This document shows, one piece after another, positions 6,028-13,748 of a DNA stretch of 29,726 nt. Both the position numbers and the translations under genes were made by a program. Source of the stretch: JBAZYZ01 sp964361185 (lineage in GTDB: Bacteria; Patescibacteriota; Minisyncoccia; Phycocordibacterales; VMEP01); the NCBI GenBank assembly GCA_964361185.1, contig CAYHZS010000003.1, positions 1 to 29,726 on the forward strand. The letters run 5' to 3'. The notes beneath the pieces are model-generated. The model was not told the origin of the DNA, ran no database searches, and worked only from the letters and a program-made list of their open reading frames with translations. How positions within the stretch are numbered: the stretch's first letter is position 1; every line of letters starts with the position of its first letter.

Positions 6028-7377
6028 TTATTTGGCAACAGTGATACTTATATTGCCTGCTTTTTCAGGTAAAGCCCGCGCCCAGAATGGCTTAATTGAA
6101 ATAATTCTAGCTTTATATATTGATGGATATGCCGATAAAACCGTCTGAAAGTCTCTCTTGGGTTTACCAGCTAAAGCATTAATTAAGGAAGCCTTATCAA
6201 TCGTGTACGTTATAGGAATACTACCCGCTAAAGAAAAAGAAATCTCTTTTGTGTTGGCGTCTATCCTTAAAGAACTGTTTTTGAAGGAAAACGCTAGGGT
6301 GTCCACGGATTCCGGGACGAACGGGGCGCTGTCCTCACTGGATGAAGAGATATATTTCACGATTTCAGCCACTAACGGATCTTTTTTAAGTAATACTCCC
6401 ACTAAAGCGCCATCTTCGCGCAAAGTTACTGTCTTAGGGTCGCTAGATATATTCTTAATACCATCAAAAGTCAACTGTACGGCGTTTTTATAGAGAATAT
6501 ACCCTTCCGGGACTTGAGAACTGGCCTCGCGTAACAAATCATCCTTGAGAGACGCTTCTATTGAAACTTGCGAGTCCGCCATATCTTTATCGGACGCAAA
6601 CGGTGCAGTTCCTGAAAAACCTCCTGATATTTCAGTCTTCGAACGAGCGTAAAATTTCTGATATCGAGGATCTCCCTTGAATCCTGGAATAGTAAAGTCT
6701 GTTAAACCGGTATTGTAGGACGGGCCAGCAAGATCCGCGAAAACCGTAACTTCCAGAGAACCCGGTACGTCTTCACCATTTTTTTGTGATATTCCCGGAA
6801 CACTTATATCATTTTGTATCCGATAAATCTTCCCGCTAGATGACTCGAAACGCGTATTTTTAACAAGTTTTTGGGCGGACTTTGAGTAATTATTATAAAC
6901 CACAATACGCCCGGAGGCTTTTTTCTCCGTAAATTTAGAACCCGTTGCTGGTACGGACTTACTTTCCGAACCTTTTACCAATATTATTTCAAACGGAATT
7001 ATTGCGCTAGCTCCCTTAGAGCTGGTAAAAGACGCGTTGATCGGGAATTTTACCGTCTTTTCGGTTATTTCAATCGAGGCCCCTGAAAAAAACGAACCTG
7101 CTGCATAAATAAAAGCTATCACCAAAAGAGCTCCCGCTCCCCACAGAAAAACTGGCTTTTTCCACCAGGCAAGACCGCGCTTGATACCACCACTAAAACC
7201 ATTTTCGCCGAACCCTTTTAAAGACAAGTGTTCTGTCTCCCTTTTCAATTCCCTAATCGAAACTTTCGGCTCCGTGTGATGAGAAGATGGTGTTTTTTTA
7301 TTCACTCCTGTCACGATAACAGGCTTTTTGACTTTATTTTTTGAAATTAAAACATCTTGTATTATATTACGGGCCAT
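6028..7377 (-). CDS. Bitopic surface protein, resembling the baseplate J/gp47-like proteins annotated in CPR genomes
   Basis: Function unknown. The 449-residue protein has a basic cytoplasmic N-terminus of about 75 residues, one membrane helix (about 76-97, VFLWGAGALLVIAFIYAAG), and a long extracytoplasmic part rich in beta strands, Ser, Gly and Lys. Segments such as ASGRIVVYNNYSKSAQKLVKNTRF and the later FDGIKNIS region recall proteins annotated as baseplate J/gp47 family in Parcubacteria; this is recollection, not a search. It lies 69 bp downstream of an FtsA/PilM-type actin-like ATPase on the same strand. The pair resembles PilM-PilN in layout: a cytoplasmic actin-fold protein and a bitopic partner whose N-terminus could bind it. 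Confidence 0.7.
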   Translation of the reverse strand: MARNIIQDVLISKNKVKKPVIVTGVNKKTPSSHHTEPKVSIRELKRETEHLSLKGFGENGFSGGIKRGLAWWKKPVFLWGAGALLVIAFIYAAGSFFSGASIEITEKTVKFPINASFTSSKGASAIIPFEIILVKGSESKSVPATGSKFTEKKASGRIVVYNNYSKSAQKLVKNTRFESSSGKIYRIQNDISVPGISQKNGEDVPGSLEVTVFADLAGPSYNTGLTDFTIPGFKGDPRYQKFYARSKTEISGGFSGTAPFASDKDMADSQVSIEASLKDDLLREASSQVPEGYILYKNAVQLTFDGIKNISSDPKTVTLREDGALVGVLLKKDPLVAEIVKYISSSSEDSAPFVPESVDTLAFSFKNSSLRIDANTKEISFSLAGSIPITYTIDKASLINALAGKPKRDFQTVLSAYPSIYKARIISIKPFWARALPEKAGNISITVAK

Positions 7378-7387
7378 ATTGAGCTTT

Positions 7388-7393
7388 ATTGTA
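7388..7393 (-). promoter_or_regulatory. Candidate -10 box, 10 nt before the bitopic surface protein gene
   Basis: TACAAT on the minus strand, 10 nt before the ATG at 7377. No convincing -35 is visible. The position would give a leader of only a few nucleotides. Confidence 0.35.
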
Positions 7394-7446
7394 CTATATT
7401 AAATGATCTTATTCATCCTGTGGAATACTAGCGAAACAAATTAGTG

Positions 7447-8646
7447 TTATAACCGGTTTACGTGTTCTGTCTCCTTTTGCGCAAAAAAGGCAGCAACGTC
7501 TATAAATTGATCTCGGGACAGAGCATCCTTACCAACATAGTAGTCCAGTATTACGCTCGAGAAAGGAATTACATTTAGTTTTTCATGAGTAAGAGAATAC
7601 TGGCTGAATTCCTCCCCTTTTACCCAGGAAGACACAATCTCCTCCACGTCGCTGTCAACGGCAAGAAATACCTCACCTGGCACATATAATTCCCCTGATA
7701 GGGTAATAAGCGTTTCTTGAAACTCTTTCAACCACTCGCTCTTTGCCTTATCTATGACAGCGTCAAGTTTTTCCTTCTCTGGCGAAGTAAGCCCGTTTAC
7801 TTGGGAGATGGACAACATTGATTGGGCTTCATCAATAGTCCGGCGGAATTTAGAAGCAATGCGCCTAAGCAGAAAATTACGTCCTAGTGGAAATGAAGAA
7901 GTTTCAAGGAGTACTCCTTTTCTTACTAGAGATACGTCAGTGACTTCTCCGCTTATATCCATCAATAAAAAATCGTTCCTATTCGGATAATGGTCGCGTA
8001 CTGCGTAGAAATAAGCTAATCCAAAAGTATTGAAATGGATGCTATTACTGGGGAAATGCCTCAGAAGCCCGTCAGTAATCGCCTTTAGTACGCGATCACT
8101 GCTTGCACCCAAATAAAGCGCAATCTTGACTTCATTTGCTTCTTTGCCAAGGTAATCAACTGAATCATAACCATTGAGTCTGACATTTATAATGCGACTC
8201 TCTACAATAGACAGCTCCTTTTTATAGTCGGGACCAGTCCCCTTTTCCATAGAATCCATGAAATCGGAAACTTCTTTAGAAACAACTTTATCCTGAAATT
8301 CTTTAGTTATAGTAAAGGGCTTTTCTTTTTTTACCCCAATAATTTTAGTTTGAGATATGTACCAAGGAGACGCCAAGGTGACATAAGCGGAAAGTCCTCG
8401 TAAATGATTCTTTTTAACCAATTGCTCGGCTGTCACGAGAAGCGACTGAACCATAGATTTAAGCAATCTGTCGAATCGCACATGTTCTCCCAAGTGTATA
8501 TCCGTGCGTAGATTGTCGATAACCTCAAGCCTAGTTTTTCCGTCAACTATTTTACTTTTAATCAAGGCTCCTCCGACTGAGGCGTTACCCACGTCAAAAA
8601 CAATAAAAAAATCATCTCTACTTTTGCCGAAAAGCGAAAAGGCCAT
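7447..8646 (-). CDS. FtsA/PilM-like actin-fold ATPase
   Basis: The 399-residue cytoplasmic protein has the actin-like ATPase layout. The phosphate-1 loop FIVFDVGNASVGGALI lies at about residues 14-29, an SHS2-like inserted region at about 85-185, and the phosphate-2 loop LLMDISGEVTDVSLV at about 230. Length and order fit FtsA and PilM, which couple membranes to division or type IV pilus assembly. No FtsZ, pilin or pilus motor is encoded in the window, so I cannot decide between them. The downstream bitopic protein favours a PilM-PilN-like pair. A TATAAT lies 6 nt before the ATG, predicting a leaderless mRNA. Confidence 0.7.
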   Translation of the reverse strand: MAFSLFGKSRDDFFIVFDVGNASVGGALIKSKIVDGKTRLEVIDNLRTDIHLGEHVRFDRLLKSMVQSLLVTAEQLVKKNHLRGLSAYVTLASPWYISQTKIIGVKKEKPFTITKEFQDKVVSKEVSDFMDSMEKGTGPDYKKELSIVESRIINVRLNGYDSVDYLGKEANEVKIALYLGASSDRVLKAITDGLLRHFPSNSIHFNTFGLAYFYAVRDHYPNRNDFLLMDISGEVTDVSLVRKGVLLETSSFPLGRNFLLRRIASKFRRTIDEAQSMLSISQVNGLTSPEKEKLDAVIDKAKSEWLKEFQETLITLSGELYVPGEVFLAVDSDVEEIVSSWVKGEEFSQYSLTHEKLNVIPFSSVILDYYVGKDALSRDQFIDVAAFFAQKETEHVNRL

Positions 8647-8652
8647 TCGGTA

Positions 8653-8658
8653 ATTATA
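8653..8658 (-). promoter_or_regulatory. Consensus -10 box, 6 nt before the actin-fold ATPase gene
   Basis: Perfect TATAAT on the minus strand, ending 6 nt before the ATG at 8646, so transcription would start at or next to the start codon. It lies just downstream of a terminator (8696-8719), as expected for a new transcription unit. Confidence 0.55.
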
Positions 8659-8695
8659 CCCCGAAAATGTCTTTTATTTCATGCGGGGTGTTAAT

Positions 8696-8719
8696 AAAAA
8701 CCCGCCCAATCGGGCAGGT
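8696..8719 (-). terminator. Rho-independent terminator after the alaS / 72-aa gene unit
   Basis: On the minus strand ACCTGCCC, a 4-nt loop and GGGCGGGT form an 8-bp stem with one G-U pair, followed by five T residues. It ends the transcript that includes the small gene at 8759-8977. Confidence 0.8.
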
Positions 8720-8758
8720 CAATGCGAAGTAATCATAATCCTTTGCCATACATTGGCT

Positions 8759-8977
8759 TCAGGAATCGTAGGCTTCCAGGGCGGAGATGCGTGATTTGAG
8801 TATTGATTTGAGGGTTGTGTTTTCGGGGAGAAAAGCTACTCCATACCTGGAAAACCTCTCAAGCTTAAGTCTTAATTCAACACGCTGTTCCCTGTCCGAT
8901 GGAATAAGGAAATTCCCCTCTTGCCAAGACTTGTCGAATAGATAGGACGGAATGTGAGAATCGCCAGAACCTGCCAT
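8759..8977 (-). CDS. Small protein of unknown function (72 aa)
   Basis: I do not recognise this protein. It is acidic to neutral, has no membrane segment, and is predicted largely helical in the second half (EQRVELRLKLERFSRYG and LKSILKSRISALEAY). The ATG is preceded by AAAGGA about 8 nt upstream, one of the few purine-rich ribosome-binding-like sites in the window. It starts 50 bp after alaS on the same strand and is followed by a clear terminator, which supports a real, co-transcribed gene. It ends on TGA. Confidence 0.6.
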   Translation of the reverse strand: MAGSGDSHIPSYLFDKSWQEGNFLIPSDREQRVELRLKLERFSRYGVAFLPENTTLKSILKSRISALEAYDS

Positions 8978-9027
8978 AAGAAATCCTTTCGTCTGAAAAC
9001 TTCTTGAAAGCTACACTATTTAAAAAG

Positions 9028-10878
9028 TTATCGCAATATAGCCTTTATCCTTCTCACTCCGGCCGACACGGCCTCCTCTTTGGCTATTTTGAATGTTCCG
9101 AGTTCGTTTGTGTTTTTGACGTGCGGCCCGCCACATAACTCAAGACTGAATTCACCTATTTTATAGACACGCACAGTATCTCCATATTTTTCCTCAAATA
9201 GTCCAATGGCTCCTCTTTTTTCAGCTTCTTCAATCGGTAAATCTTCGTAAGTAACAGGCAAAGCGTCAGTTATTTTTTCGTTAACCAAATCCTCAACCTT
9301 TCTCTTTTCCTCGTCAGTCATTTTGCGCCCAAAGGAAAAATCAAAACGCAGGCGTTCGGGCGTGATGTTGGAACCCTTTTGAAAAACCTCTCCGCCCAAA
9401 ACTTCTCGAAGTGCCTTGTGAAGCAAATGTGTAGCAGTATGATATTTGACCGATTGTTCATCGTGCGAAGCTAATCCACCTTTGAATTTCTGCTGGGCGC
9501 CCGCGCGGGAGAGTTCTTGGTGTTTTTTAAATTCACTTTTGAACCCCTCAACATCAACAGACAATCCTCTCTCTTTCATTAATTCAATTGTCATTTCTAC
9601 TGGGAATCCATATGTTGAAAACAAGGAAAAAGCATCTTTGCCACTCATTACTTTTCTTAAAGGGACACCGCTTATTGATTTGATCTTGCTAATCGGTAAA
9701 GCATTTCTTGATTTAATGTTTTCTATTGGGACATTGCCTATACTAGAAATGTTATAGGAAAGTTTTTCAAATTCTTTCATCCCTTGATTTAGAGTTTTTC
9801 TAAATCTATCCTCCTCCTCTAGAATAACTTGATATGGGTATTCTGCCTCTCCAGAATTTTTAATATAAATATTTAGATATACATCAGTAATAGATTGAAC
9901 TAGCAACCCCACATCACCTTTACCAATACCAAGCAAATCAGCGTATCTAACAGCTCTCCTTATAAGTCGTCTTAATATATAACCCCTATCACTATTAGAG
10001 GGAGTGACTCCATCGTTAATCATAAAAATTGCTGTTCGTATATGATCTGCGATTATCCGTTTTGCTCGTATATCATCAGAGCTGGAAAATTCATTTATTT
10101 TCGCCATAACCGGCGCGAACAAATCCGTATCAAAAATATTATCCTTGCCCTGCATGACCATAGCCAAGCGTTCAAGCCCCGCGCCGGTGTCCACATTTTT
10201 ATTCTCAAGTTTCCCTATTATCTTCCCGTCCGCCTTTTCATACTCCATGAAAACATCATTCCAAACCTCCACGATTTTTTGGTTATCGGCAACACGAACA
10301 AATTCTTCCTTGGATAAATCGCCCATATTGCCAGTAATATCATAAAACATCTCCGTGTCAGGACCGCACGGGCCGTTTGGCCCCGGACTCCACCAATTAT
10401 TCTTGGCATTCAGGAAATAAATACGGCTTTCGGGTACGCCCATTTTCTGCCAAATTTTTGCCGACTCGGTATCTTTGGGCGCGTTTTCATCTCCTTCAAA
10501 ACAAGTTATGTAAAGACGTTTCGGGTCTAGACCCAACCCTTCATTTTTATCCGTCAGAAATTCATAACTCCATTTAATCGCGTCTTCTTTAAAATAGTCC
10601 CCGAGAGACCAGTTGCCGAGCATTTCAAAAAAAGTAAGGTGAGTGTTGTCGCCTATTTCCTCAATATCTCCTGTTCGGACACATTTTTGTATATTGGCTA
10701 ATTTATCGCCATGGGGGTGTGTTTCTCCAAGCAAATACGGCACCAAAGGATGCATTCCGGCGGTGGTAAAAAGCACCGAAGGGTCGTTCTCGGGCACGAG
10801 CGAAGCCGACGGCAAAATGGCATGCCCGCGTTTTTCAAAAAAACGCAAAAACCTATTTCTGATTTCATCAGATGTCAT
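9028..10878 (-). CDS. alaS: Alanine-tRNA ligase, short form without the C-Ala domain
   Basis: Class II synthetase that charges tRNA-Ala and clears mischarged Ser/Gly-tRNA-Ala. The 616 residues cover the aminoacylation domain (motif region FFEMLGNWSLGDYFKEDAI at about 83-101, WWSPGPNGPCGPDTE at 162-176), the tRNA-recognition helical domain, and an editing domain with zinc ligands H470, H474, C582 and H586 (HTATH and CGGPH; the latter is usually CGGTH). The protein stops after VSAGVRRIKAILR. The whole C-terminal oligomerisation/C-Ala domain of ~250 residues is absent; family members are usually ~870 aa. Residues 379-411 form an unusual triple 11-residue repeat just before the MSGKDAFSLFSTYGFP segment. 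Confidence 0.95.
   Translation of the reverse strand: MTSDEIRNRFLRFFEKRGHAILPSASLVPENDPSVLFTTAGMHPLVPYLLGETHPHGDKLANIQKCVRTGDIEEIGDNTHLTFFEMLGNWSLGDYFKEDAIKWSYEFLTDKNEGLGLDPKRLYITCFEGDENAPKDTESAKIWQKMGVPESRIYFLNAKNNWWSPGPNGPCGPDTEMFYDITGNMGDLSKEEFVRVADNQKIVEVWNDVFMEYEKADGKIIGKLENKNVDTGAGLERLAMVMQGKDNIFDTDLFAPVMAKINEFSSSDDIRAKRIIADHIRTAIFMINDGVTPSNSDRGYILRRLIRRAVRYADLLGIGKGDVGLLVQSITDVYLNIYIKNSGEAEYPYQVILEEEDRFRKTLNQGMKEFEKLSYNISSIGNVPIENIKSRNALPISKIKSISGVPLRKVMSGKDAFSLFSTYGFPVEMTIELMKERGLSVDVEGFKSEFKKHQELSRAGAQQKFKGGLASHDEQSVKYHTATHLLHKALREVLGGEVFQKGSNITPERLRFDFSFGRKMTDEEKRKVEDLVNEKITDALPVTYEDLPIEEAEKRGAIGLFEEKYGDTVRVYKIGEFSLELCGGPHVKNTNELGTFKIAKEEAVSAGVRRIKAILR
9646..9744 (-). repeat. 33-bp unit repeated three times inside alaS
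   Basis: Encodes three successive 11-residue units: SIGNVPIENIK, SRNALPISKIK and SISGVPLRKVM, following the pattern S-x3-(V/L)-P-(I/L)-x2-(I/V)-(K/M). AlaRS homologues normally pass from the helical domain to the (L/M)SG(K/E)DAF segment through a shorter link, so this looks like an in-frame expansion. Confidence 0.7.
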
Positions 10879-10885
10879 AACCCTA

Positions 10886-10894
10886 TTTATATCA
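10886..10894 (-). promoter_or_regulatory. Extended -10 promoter 7 nt before alaS
   Basis: TGaTATAAA on the minus strand ends 7 nt before the alaS ATG, so the mRNA is predicted to be leaderless. No Shine-Dalgarno sequence is present. Confidence 0.5.
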
Positions 10895-10937
10895 GCTATT
10901 CAAAAGAGATAAAAGGCTTAGAGAATACTTTGAGGAA

Positions 10938-11426
10938 CTACCTGTCTGGGGGCGGAGGAGAATCCTTGTGTACGTGCAAGAGGCCAACTTCTACGTAATA
11001 AAGAACCGTGAAGATAAAAAGGGTAAATACGGTGGCAAGAAAAGCCGGCACATACAGCCCGAAACCGCTCGCAATACCAATTCCGGCGGCGAGCCAAAGT
11101 CCGGCCGCAGTAGTAAGTCCCATCAAAACGGAATCTTTAAAGATAATAATGCCAGCGCCCAAGAAACCAATGCCGATTATTATATTCCCGACCATCTTGA
11201 GTGGATCTGGATTCATTCCTAAATTAAAATAATGTTTCGAAGCAAGGTCGGCGACTATGACAAAAAGGGCTGAACCCATGGAAACCAGGGCGTAAGTCCG
11301 GGGACCGGCGGGACGATGGGCAAAAACGCGTTCCAACCCCAAAATCGCGCCGAACAAAAGCGCCATGGATAATTTAGCGAAAATATCCATACTGGTTGTA
11401 GTGGCAAGCGAGCTAAAAAATTCCAT
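10938..11426 (-). CDS. MgtC/SapB family membrane protein
   Basis: The 162-residue membrane protein has about five hydrophobic segments. The N-terminal block carries the family signature: LFGAILGLERVFAHRPAG, then RTYALVSMGSALFV, then NIIIGIGFLGAGIIIF and LTTAAGLWLAAGIGIASG. MgtC proteins are linked to magnesium limitation, membrane potential and, in pathogens, survival in host cells; the biochemical role is unsettled. The C-terminal cytoplasmic ACT-like domain of longer MgtC proteins is missing; only HVHKDSPPPPDR follows the last helix, as in the short SapB/YhiD type. A TGcTATACT box lies 6 nt before the ATG. Confidence 0.85.
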   Translation of the reverse strand: MEFFSSLATTTSMDIFAKLSMALLFGAILGLERVFAHRPAGPRTYALVSMGSALFVIVADLASKHYFNLGMNPDPLKMVGNIIIGIGFLGAGIIIFKDSVLMGLTTAAGLWLAAGIGIASGFGLYVPAFLATVFTLFIFTVLYYVEVGLLHVHKDSPPPPDR

Positions 11427-11432
11427 GCGTTT

Positions 11433-11441
11433 AGTATAGCA
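11433..11441 (-). promoter_or_regulatory. Extended -10 promoter 6 nt before the mgtC-like gene
   Basis: TGcTATACT on the minus strand, ending 6 nt before the ATG at 11426, predicts transcription starting at the start codon. Confidence 0.55.
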
Positions 11442-11522
11442 GACGAAAAGCCAAAAGTGGACAGCGTTAAGTGGAAAACATTCGCTGGCTTTAAAATACC
11501 GATATTTAGGCGCTTGTCTCTT

Positions 11523-12497
11523 TCATGAAAAGCGACTGGGGTTATCTTTATACCACTGTATTGTTCTTTCTATACCATCCTCAAAAGATACTTTAGGCTC
11601 CCAGTCAGTAAGCTGTTTAATCTGTGATGGATCGCCCGTATGTCTTCGGACATCTCCAATACGCGGTTTTACATAGTGAAATTTTTTAGTGTATCCTAAT
11701 TTCTTCGCTATAGTCCTAGCTAGATAATTAATTGTTAATTCTTTCCCGCTGGCCACATTTAATATCTTTCCGCGAGTGTTAGTGTTTTTATACACCTCAA
11801 TTGCTGCATTTGCTGTGTCTGACGCATATAGAAAGTCACGGGTCTGCTCGCCGTCGCCATAAATAGTAACGTCTTCGTTCTTTACCATCTTCCCAATCAA
11901 AATGGGAATTACTCCGGCATATTTCCGCGCATTTTGTCTTGGTCCATATTGATTGAAAGGGCGAACTATTGAAACATCACAATCGAAAGTATGCTGGTAA
12001 GAAAGCGCGATATGGTCTGTGGCGGCCTTGGATGCCGCGTATGGTGTAACGGGGTCCAAAGGATGGTCTTCTTTCATGGGGACAATTCTGGCAGTTCCTA
12101 CGGCTTCTGAAGACGAAAACTGTATAAGCGTTTTGAATTTATTTTCTCGGAGAAGTCTGCACACATTAAGAGTCATGTCTATGTTTTTTCTGATGGTCCA
12201 CTCAGGTTTAATGAGAGAAGTCGGCAAGGGTATGACTGAAAGGTTGAAAATAATGTCGATGGAATCTTCGGTAACTGCATCAGAAATATCTTCATAATCG
12301 GCAACGTCGCAGCGCCGTATCTTCAGGGCGGGGAAATTCTCTTTCGCTTCGGCAAGATTTTCTACATCCCCTAGAAAAAAATTGGAGGCCACAGTTATGG
12401 ATCTTGGTTTTTCTAATATAAGCCGATCAACAACATAACTGCCGACGAATCCAGCTCCACCTGTTACGAGCACGTTCTTGTCATTAAGATTCAACAT
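11523..12497 (-). CDS. NAD-dependent epimerase/dehydratase (extended SDR), sugar-nucleotide type
   Basis: The 324-residue Rossmann enzyme has the NAD-binding GGAGFVG loop at residues 13-19, an acidic turn followed by CDVADYEDI (adenine contact), the Ser of QFSSSEAVG, and the catalytic YAASK Tyr/Lys pair. NQYGPRQ, GDGEQTRDFLYASD and the C-terminal LTDWEPKVSFEDGIERTIQWY match UDP-glucose 4-epimerase and UDP-glucuronate decarboxylase relatives. The exact substrate cannot be read from sequence. Likely role: supply of sugar nucleotides for surface polysaccharide. It stands alone, with its own promoter 10 nt upstream, and ends on TGA. Confidence 0.85.
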   Translation of the reverse strand: MLNLNDKNVLVTGGAGFVGSYVVDRLILEKPRSITVASNFFLGDVENLAEAKENFPALKIRRCDVADYEDISDAVTEDSIDIIFNLSVIPLPTSLIKPEWTIRKNIDMTLNVCRLLRENKFKTLIQFSSSEAVGTARIVPMKEDHPLDPVTPYAASKAATDHIALSYQHTFDCDVSIVRPFNQYGPRQNARKYAGVIPILIGKMVKNEDVTIYGDGEQTRDFLYASDTANAAIEVYKNTNTRGKILNVASGKELTINYLARTIAKKLGYTKKFHYVKPRIGDVRRHTGDPSQIKQLTDWEPKVSFEDGIERTIQWYKDNPSRFS

Positions 12498-12507
12498 CTT
12501 GGTACAT

Positions 12508-12516
12508 ATTATAGCA
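12508..12516 (-). promoter_or_regulatory. Extended consensus -10 promoter for the SDR gene
   Basis: TGcTATAAT on the minus strand, 10 nt before the ATG at 12497. Perfect -10 with TG extension; predicted leader is 3-4 nt at most. Confidence 0.6.
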
Positions 12517-12518
12517 AA

Positions 12519-12537
12519 TTACCGAGAAACTCGGTCT
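12519..12537. other. Small hairpin between mnmA and the SDR gene
   Basis: ACCGAG and CTCGGT form a perfect 6-bp stem with a 3-nt loop in the short mnmA-SDR spacer. The following bases are not T-rich, so it is at best a weak terminator for mnmA. Confidence 0.35.
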
Positions 12538-12549
12538 TGGATAATTCAA

Positions 12550-13665
12550 TTAATTAATGACTCCCCCTCCCAAGCATACTTCATTATCATAGAAGACGGC
12601 CGATTGCCCCAGAGCAATTATCTCATGTCCTTTTTTAATTAAGATTTCGGCCTCATTTTTACCAATCTTTTTGAACACAACCAAAAAATGAGGAGAATGA
12701 TACCGCGTTTGCATTTTATACTCCTTTCTTTTCTTGGGAATTTCGGCTGTCCAGTTTATGCCGTTTATTTTTATACTTTTACCCGATACCAAACCTAGTT
12801 GTCCGGGCTTATCACTAACAGTAACTGTATTCTTCTTTATATTTTTGGACACTACATAAAATGGACGGTTACTCGAACTATTTTTGATAATAAAAAACCC
12901 ATGCCTCTCGCCAAGAGTGAAAAAAATAGCGCCGTTGTGTAAGCCAATAGCCTCTCCTTTCTCATTTAGTACCTTACCTCGCTTTTGCTTAATGAAATGA
13001 GAAAGAAATTCTTTCATATTGAGCTTGCCGACAAAACACAAACCCTGACTGTCTTTTTTGTCAGATGTGAATAATCCGAATTTTTTGGCTAAAACGCGCA
13101 CCTCGCTTTTCTTATATCTGCCAATAGGAAAAAACGTATGCGACAAGACTTCCTGATTTAGCGTCCAAAGAAAGTAGCTCTGATCTTTATTTTTATCAGT
13201 CGCCATTAGTAGATTATTTCCTTGAATTAGAAGTTTGGAATTTGAATTTAATGTTTTACGTTTTACGTTTTGAGTTTTACGATTTATTGCGTAATGTCCA
13301 GTGGCGACAAAGTCCGCGCCCATAGCCCGCGCCTTTTTATAAAAAGCTCCAAATTTAACGTATTTATTGCACATGACGTCCGGATTAGGCGTTCGTCCGG
13401 CTTTATATTCACGAATCATATAATCCACCACGTCTCGTTTATATTCCTTTTCTAAGTTAAGCGTAAGGAATGGTATGCTAAGCTTGGCCGCTACTCGCAT
13501 GGCATCCCTCCTTTCTTCTCGCCACGTACAAGGCAAGAAATCCGGCTGCCAGACCCTGATGAATACGCCAGTGACATCATAGCCATCTTTTTTAAGAAGC
13601 GCCGCCGAAACGGAAGAATCTACGCCTCCGGACAAAGCCACAAATACCTTCTTATTTAGGTTCAT
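12550..13665 (-). CDS. mnmA: tRNA-specific 2-thiouridylase MnmA
   Basis: Cytoplasmic enzyme that thiolates U34 of tRNA-Lys, -Glu and -Gln using ATP and a relayed sulfur. The 371 residues show the PP-loop ALSGGVDSSVSAALL at 10-24, the nucleophile Cys99 in PNPDVMCNKYVKFG, the persulfide Cys210 in DSQGLCFVG, and the C-terminal SQSAVFY-like block GQSAVFYDNEVCLGGG. All catalytic residues are present. Residues about 129-146 (KTQNVKRKTLNSNSKLLI) are low-complexity and encoded by 7-bp repeats; they lie in a loop after ATGHYA where homologues vary. The ATG follows a heptad-repeat palindrome that fills the spacer from the exonuclease gene. Confidence 0.95.
   Translation of the reverse strand: MNLNKKVFVALSGGVDSSVSAALLKKDGYDVTGVFIRVWQPDFLPCTWREERRDAMRVAAKLSIPFLTLNLEKEYKRDVVDYMIREYKAGRTPNPDVMCNKYVKFGAFYKKARAMGADFVATGHYAINRKTQNVKRKTLNSNSKLLIQGNNLLMATDKNKDQSYFLWTLNQEVLSHTFFPIGRYKKSEVRVLAKKFGLFTSDKKDSQGLCFVGKLNMKEFLSHFIKQKRGKVLNEKGEAIGLHNGAIFFTLGERHGFFIIKNSSSNRPFYVVSKNIKKNTVTVSDKPGQLGLVSGKSIKINGINWTAEIPKKRKEYKMQTRYHSPHFLVVFKKIGKNEAEILIKKGHEIIALGQSAVFYDNEVCLGGGVIN
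13228..13280 (-). repeat. Heptad repeat inside the mnmA coding sequence
   Basis: On the plus strand 13253-13280 is four exact heptads: GTTTTAC, GTTTTAC, GTTTTGA, GTTTTAC. About three degenerate heptads precede it (TTAGAAG, TTTGGAA, TTTGAAT). It stays in frame and encodes a Lys/Asn/Thr-rich loop. The unit length equals that of the intergenic arrays. Confidence 0.8.
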
Positions 13666-13748
13666 AATCTTTAGTCTATAGTCTATAGAAAAAGATATGT
13701 CAATTACACATTCGCTACCAACTATAGACTACAAACTATAAACTGGGT
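13666..13748 (-). repeat. Heptad-repeat palindrome filling the exonuclease-mnmA spacer
   Basis: Plus-strand heptads at 13673-13686 (AGTCTAT twice) face an inverted block at 13714-13748: GCTACCA, ACTATAG, ACTACAA, ACTATAA, ACTGGGT. The second block ends exactly at the exonuclease stop codon. The arms can pair across an AT-rich loop of about 30 nt. Same family as 1250-1351. Confidence 0.85.

Noticed and set aside
8978..9027. Remnant of the missing AlaRS C-terminal domain downstream of alaS
   Set aside because: The 50-bp gap and the following 72-aa gene show no DHHA1/C-Ala-like sequence in any frame.
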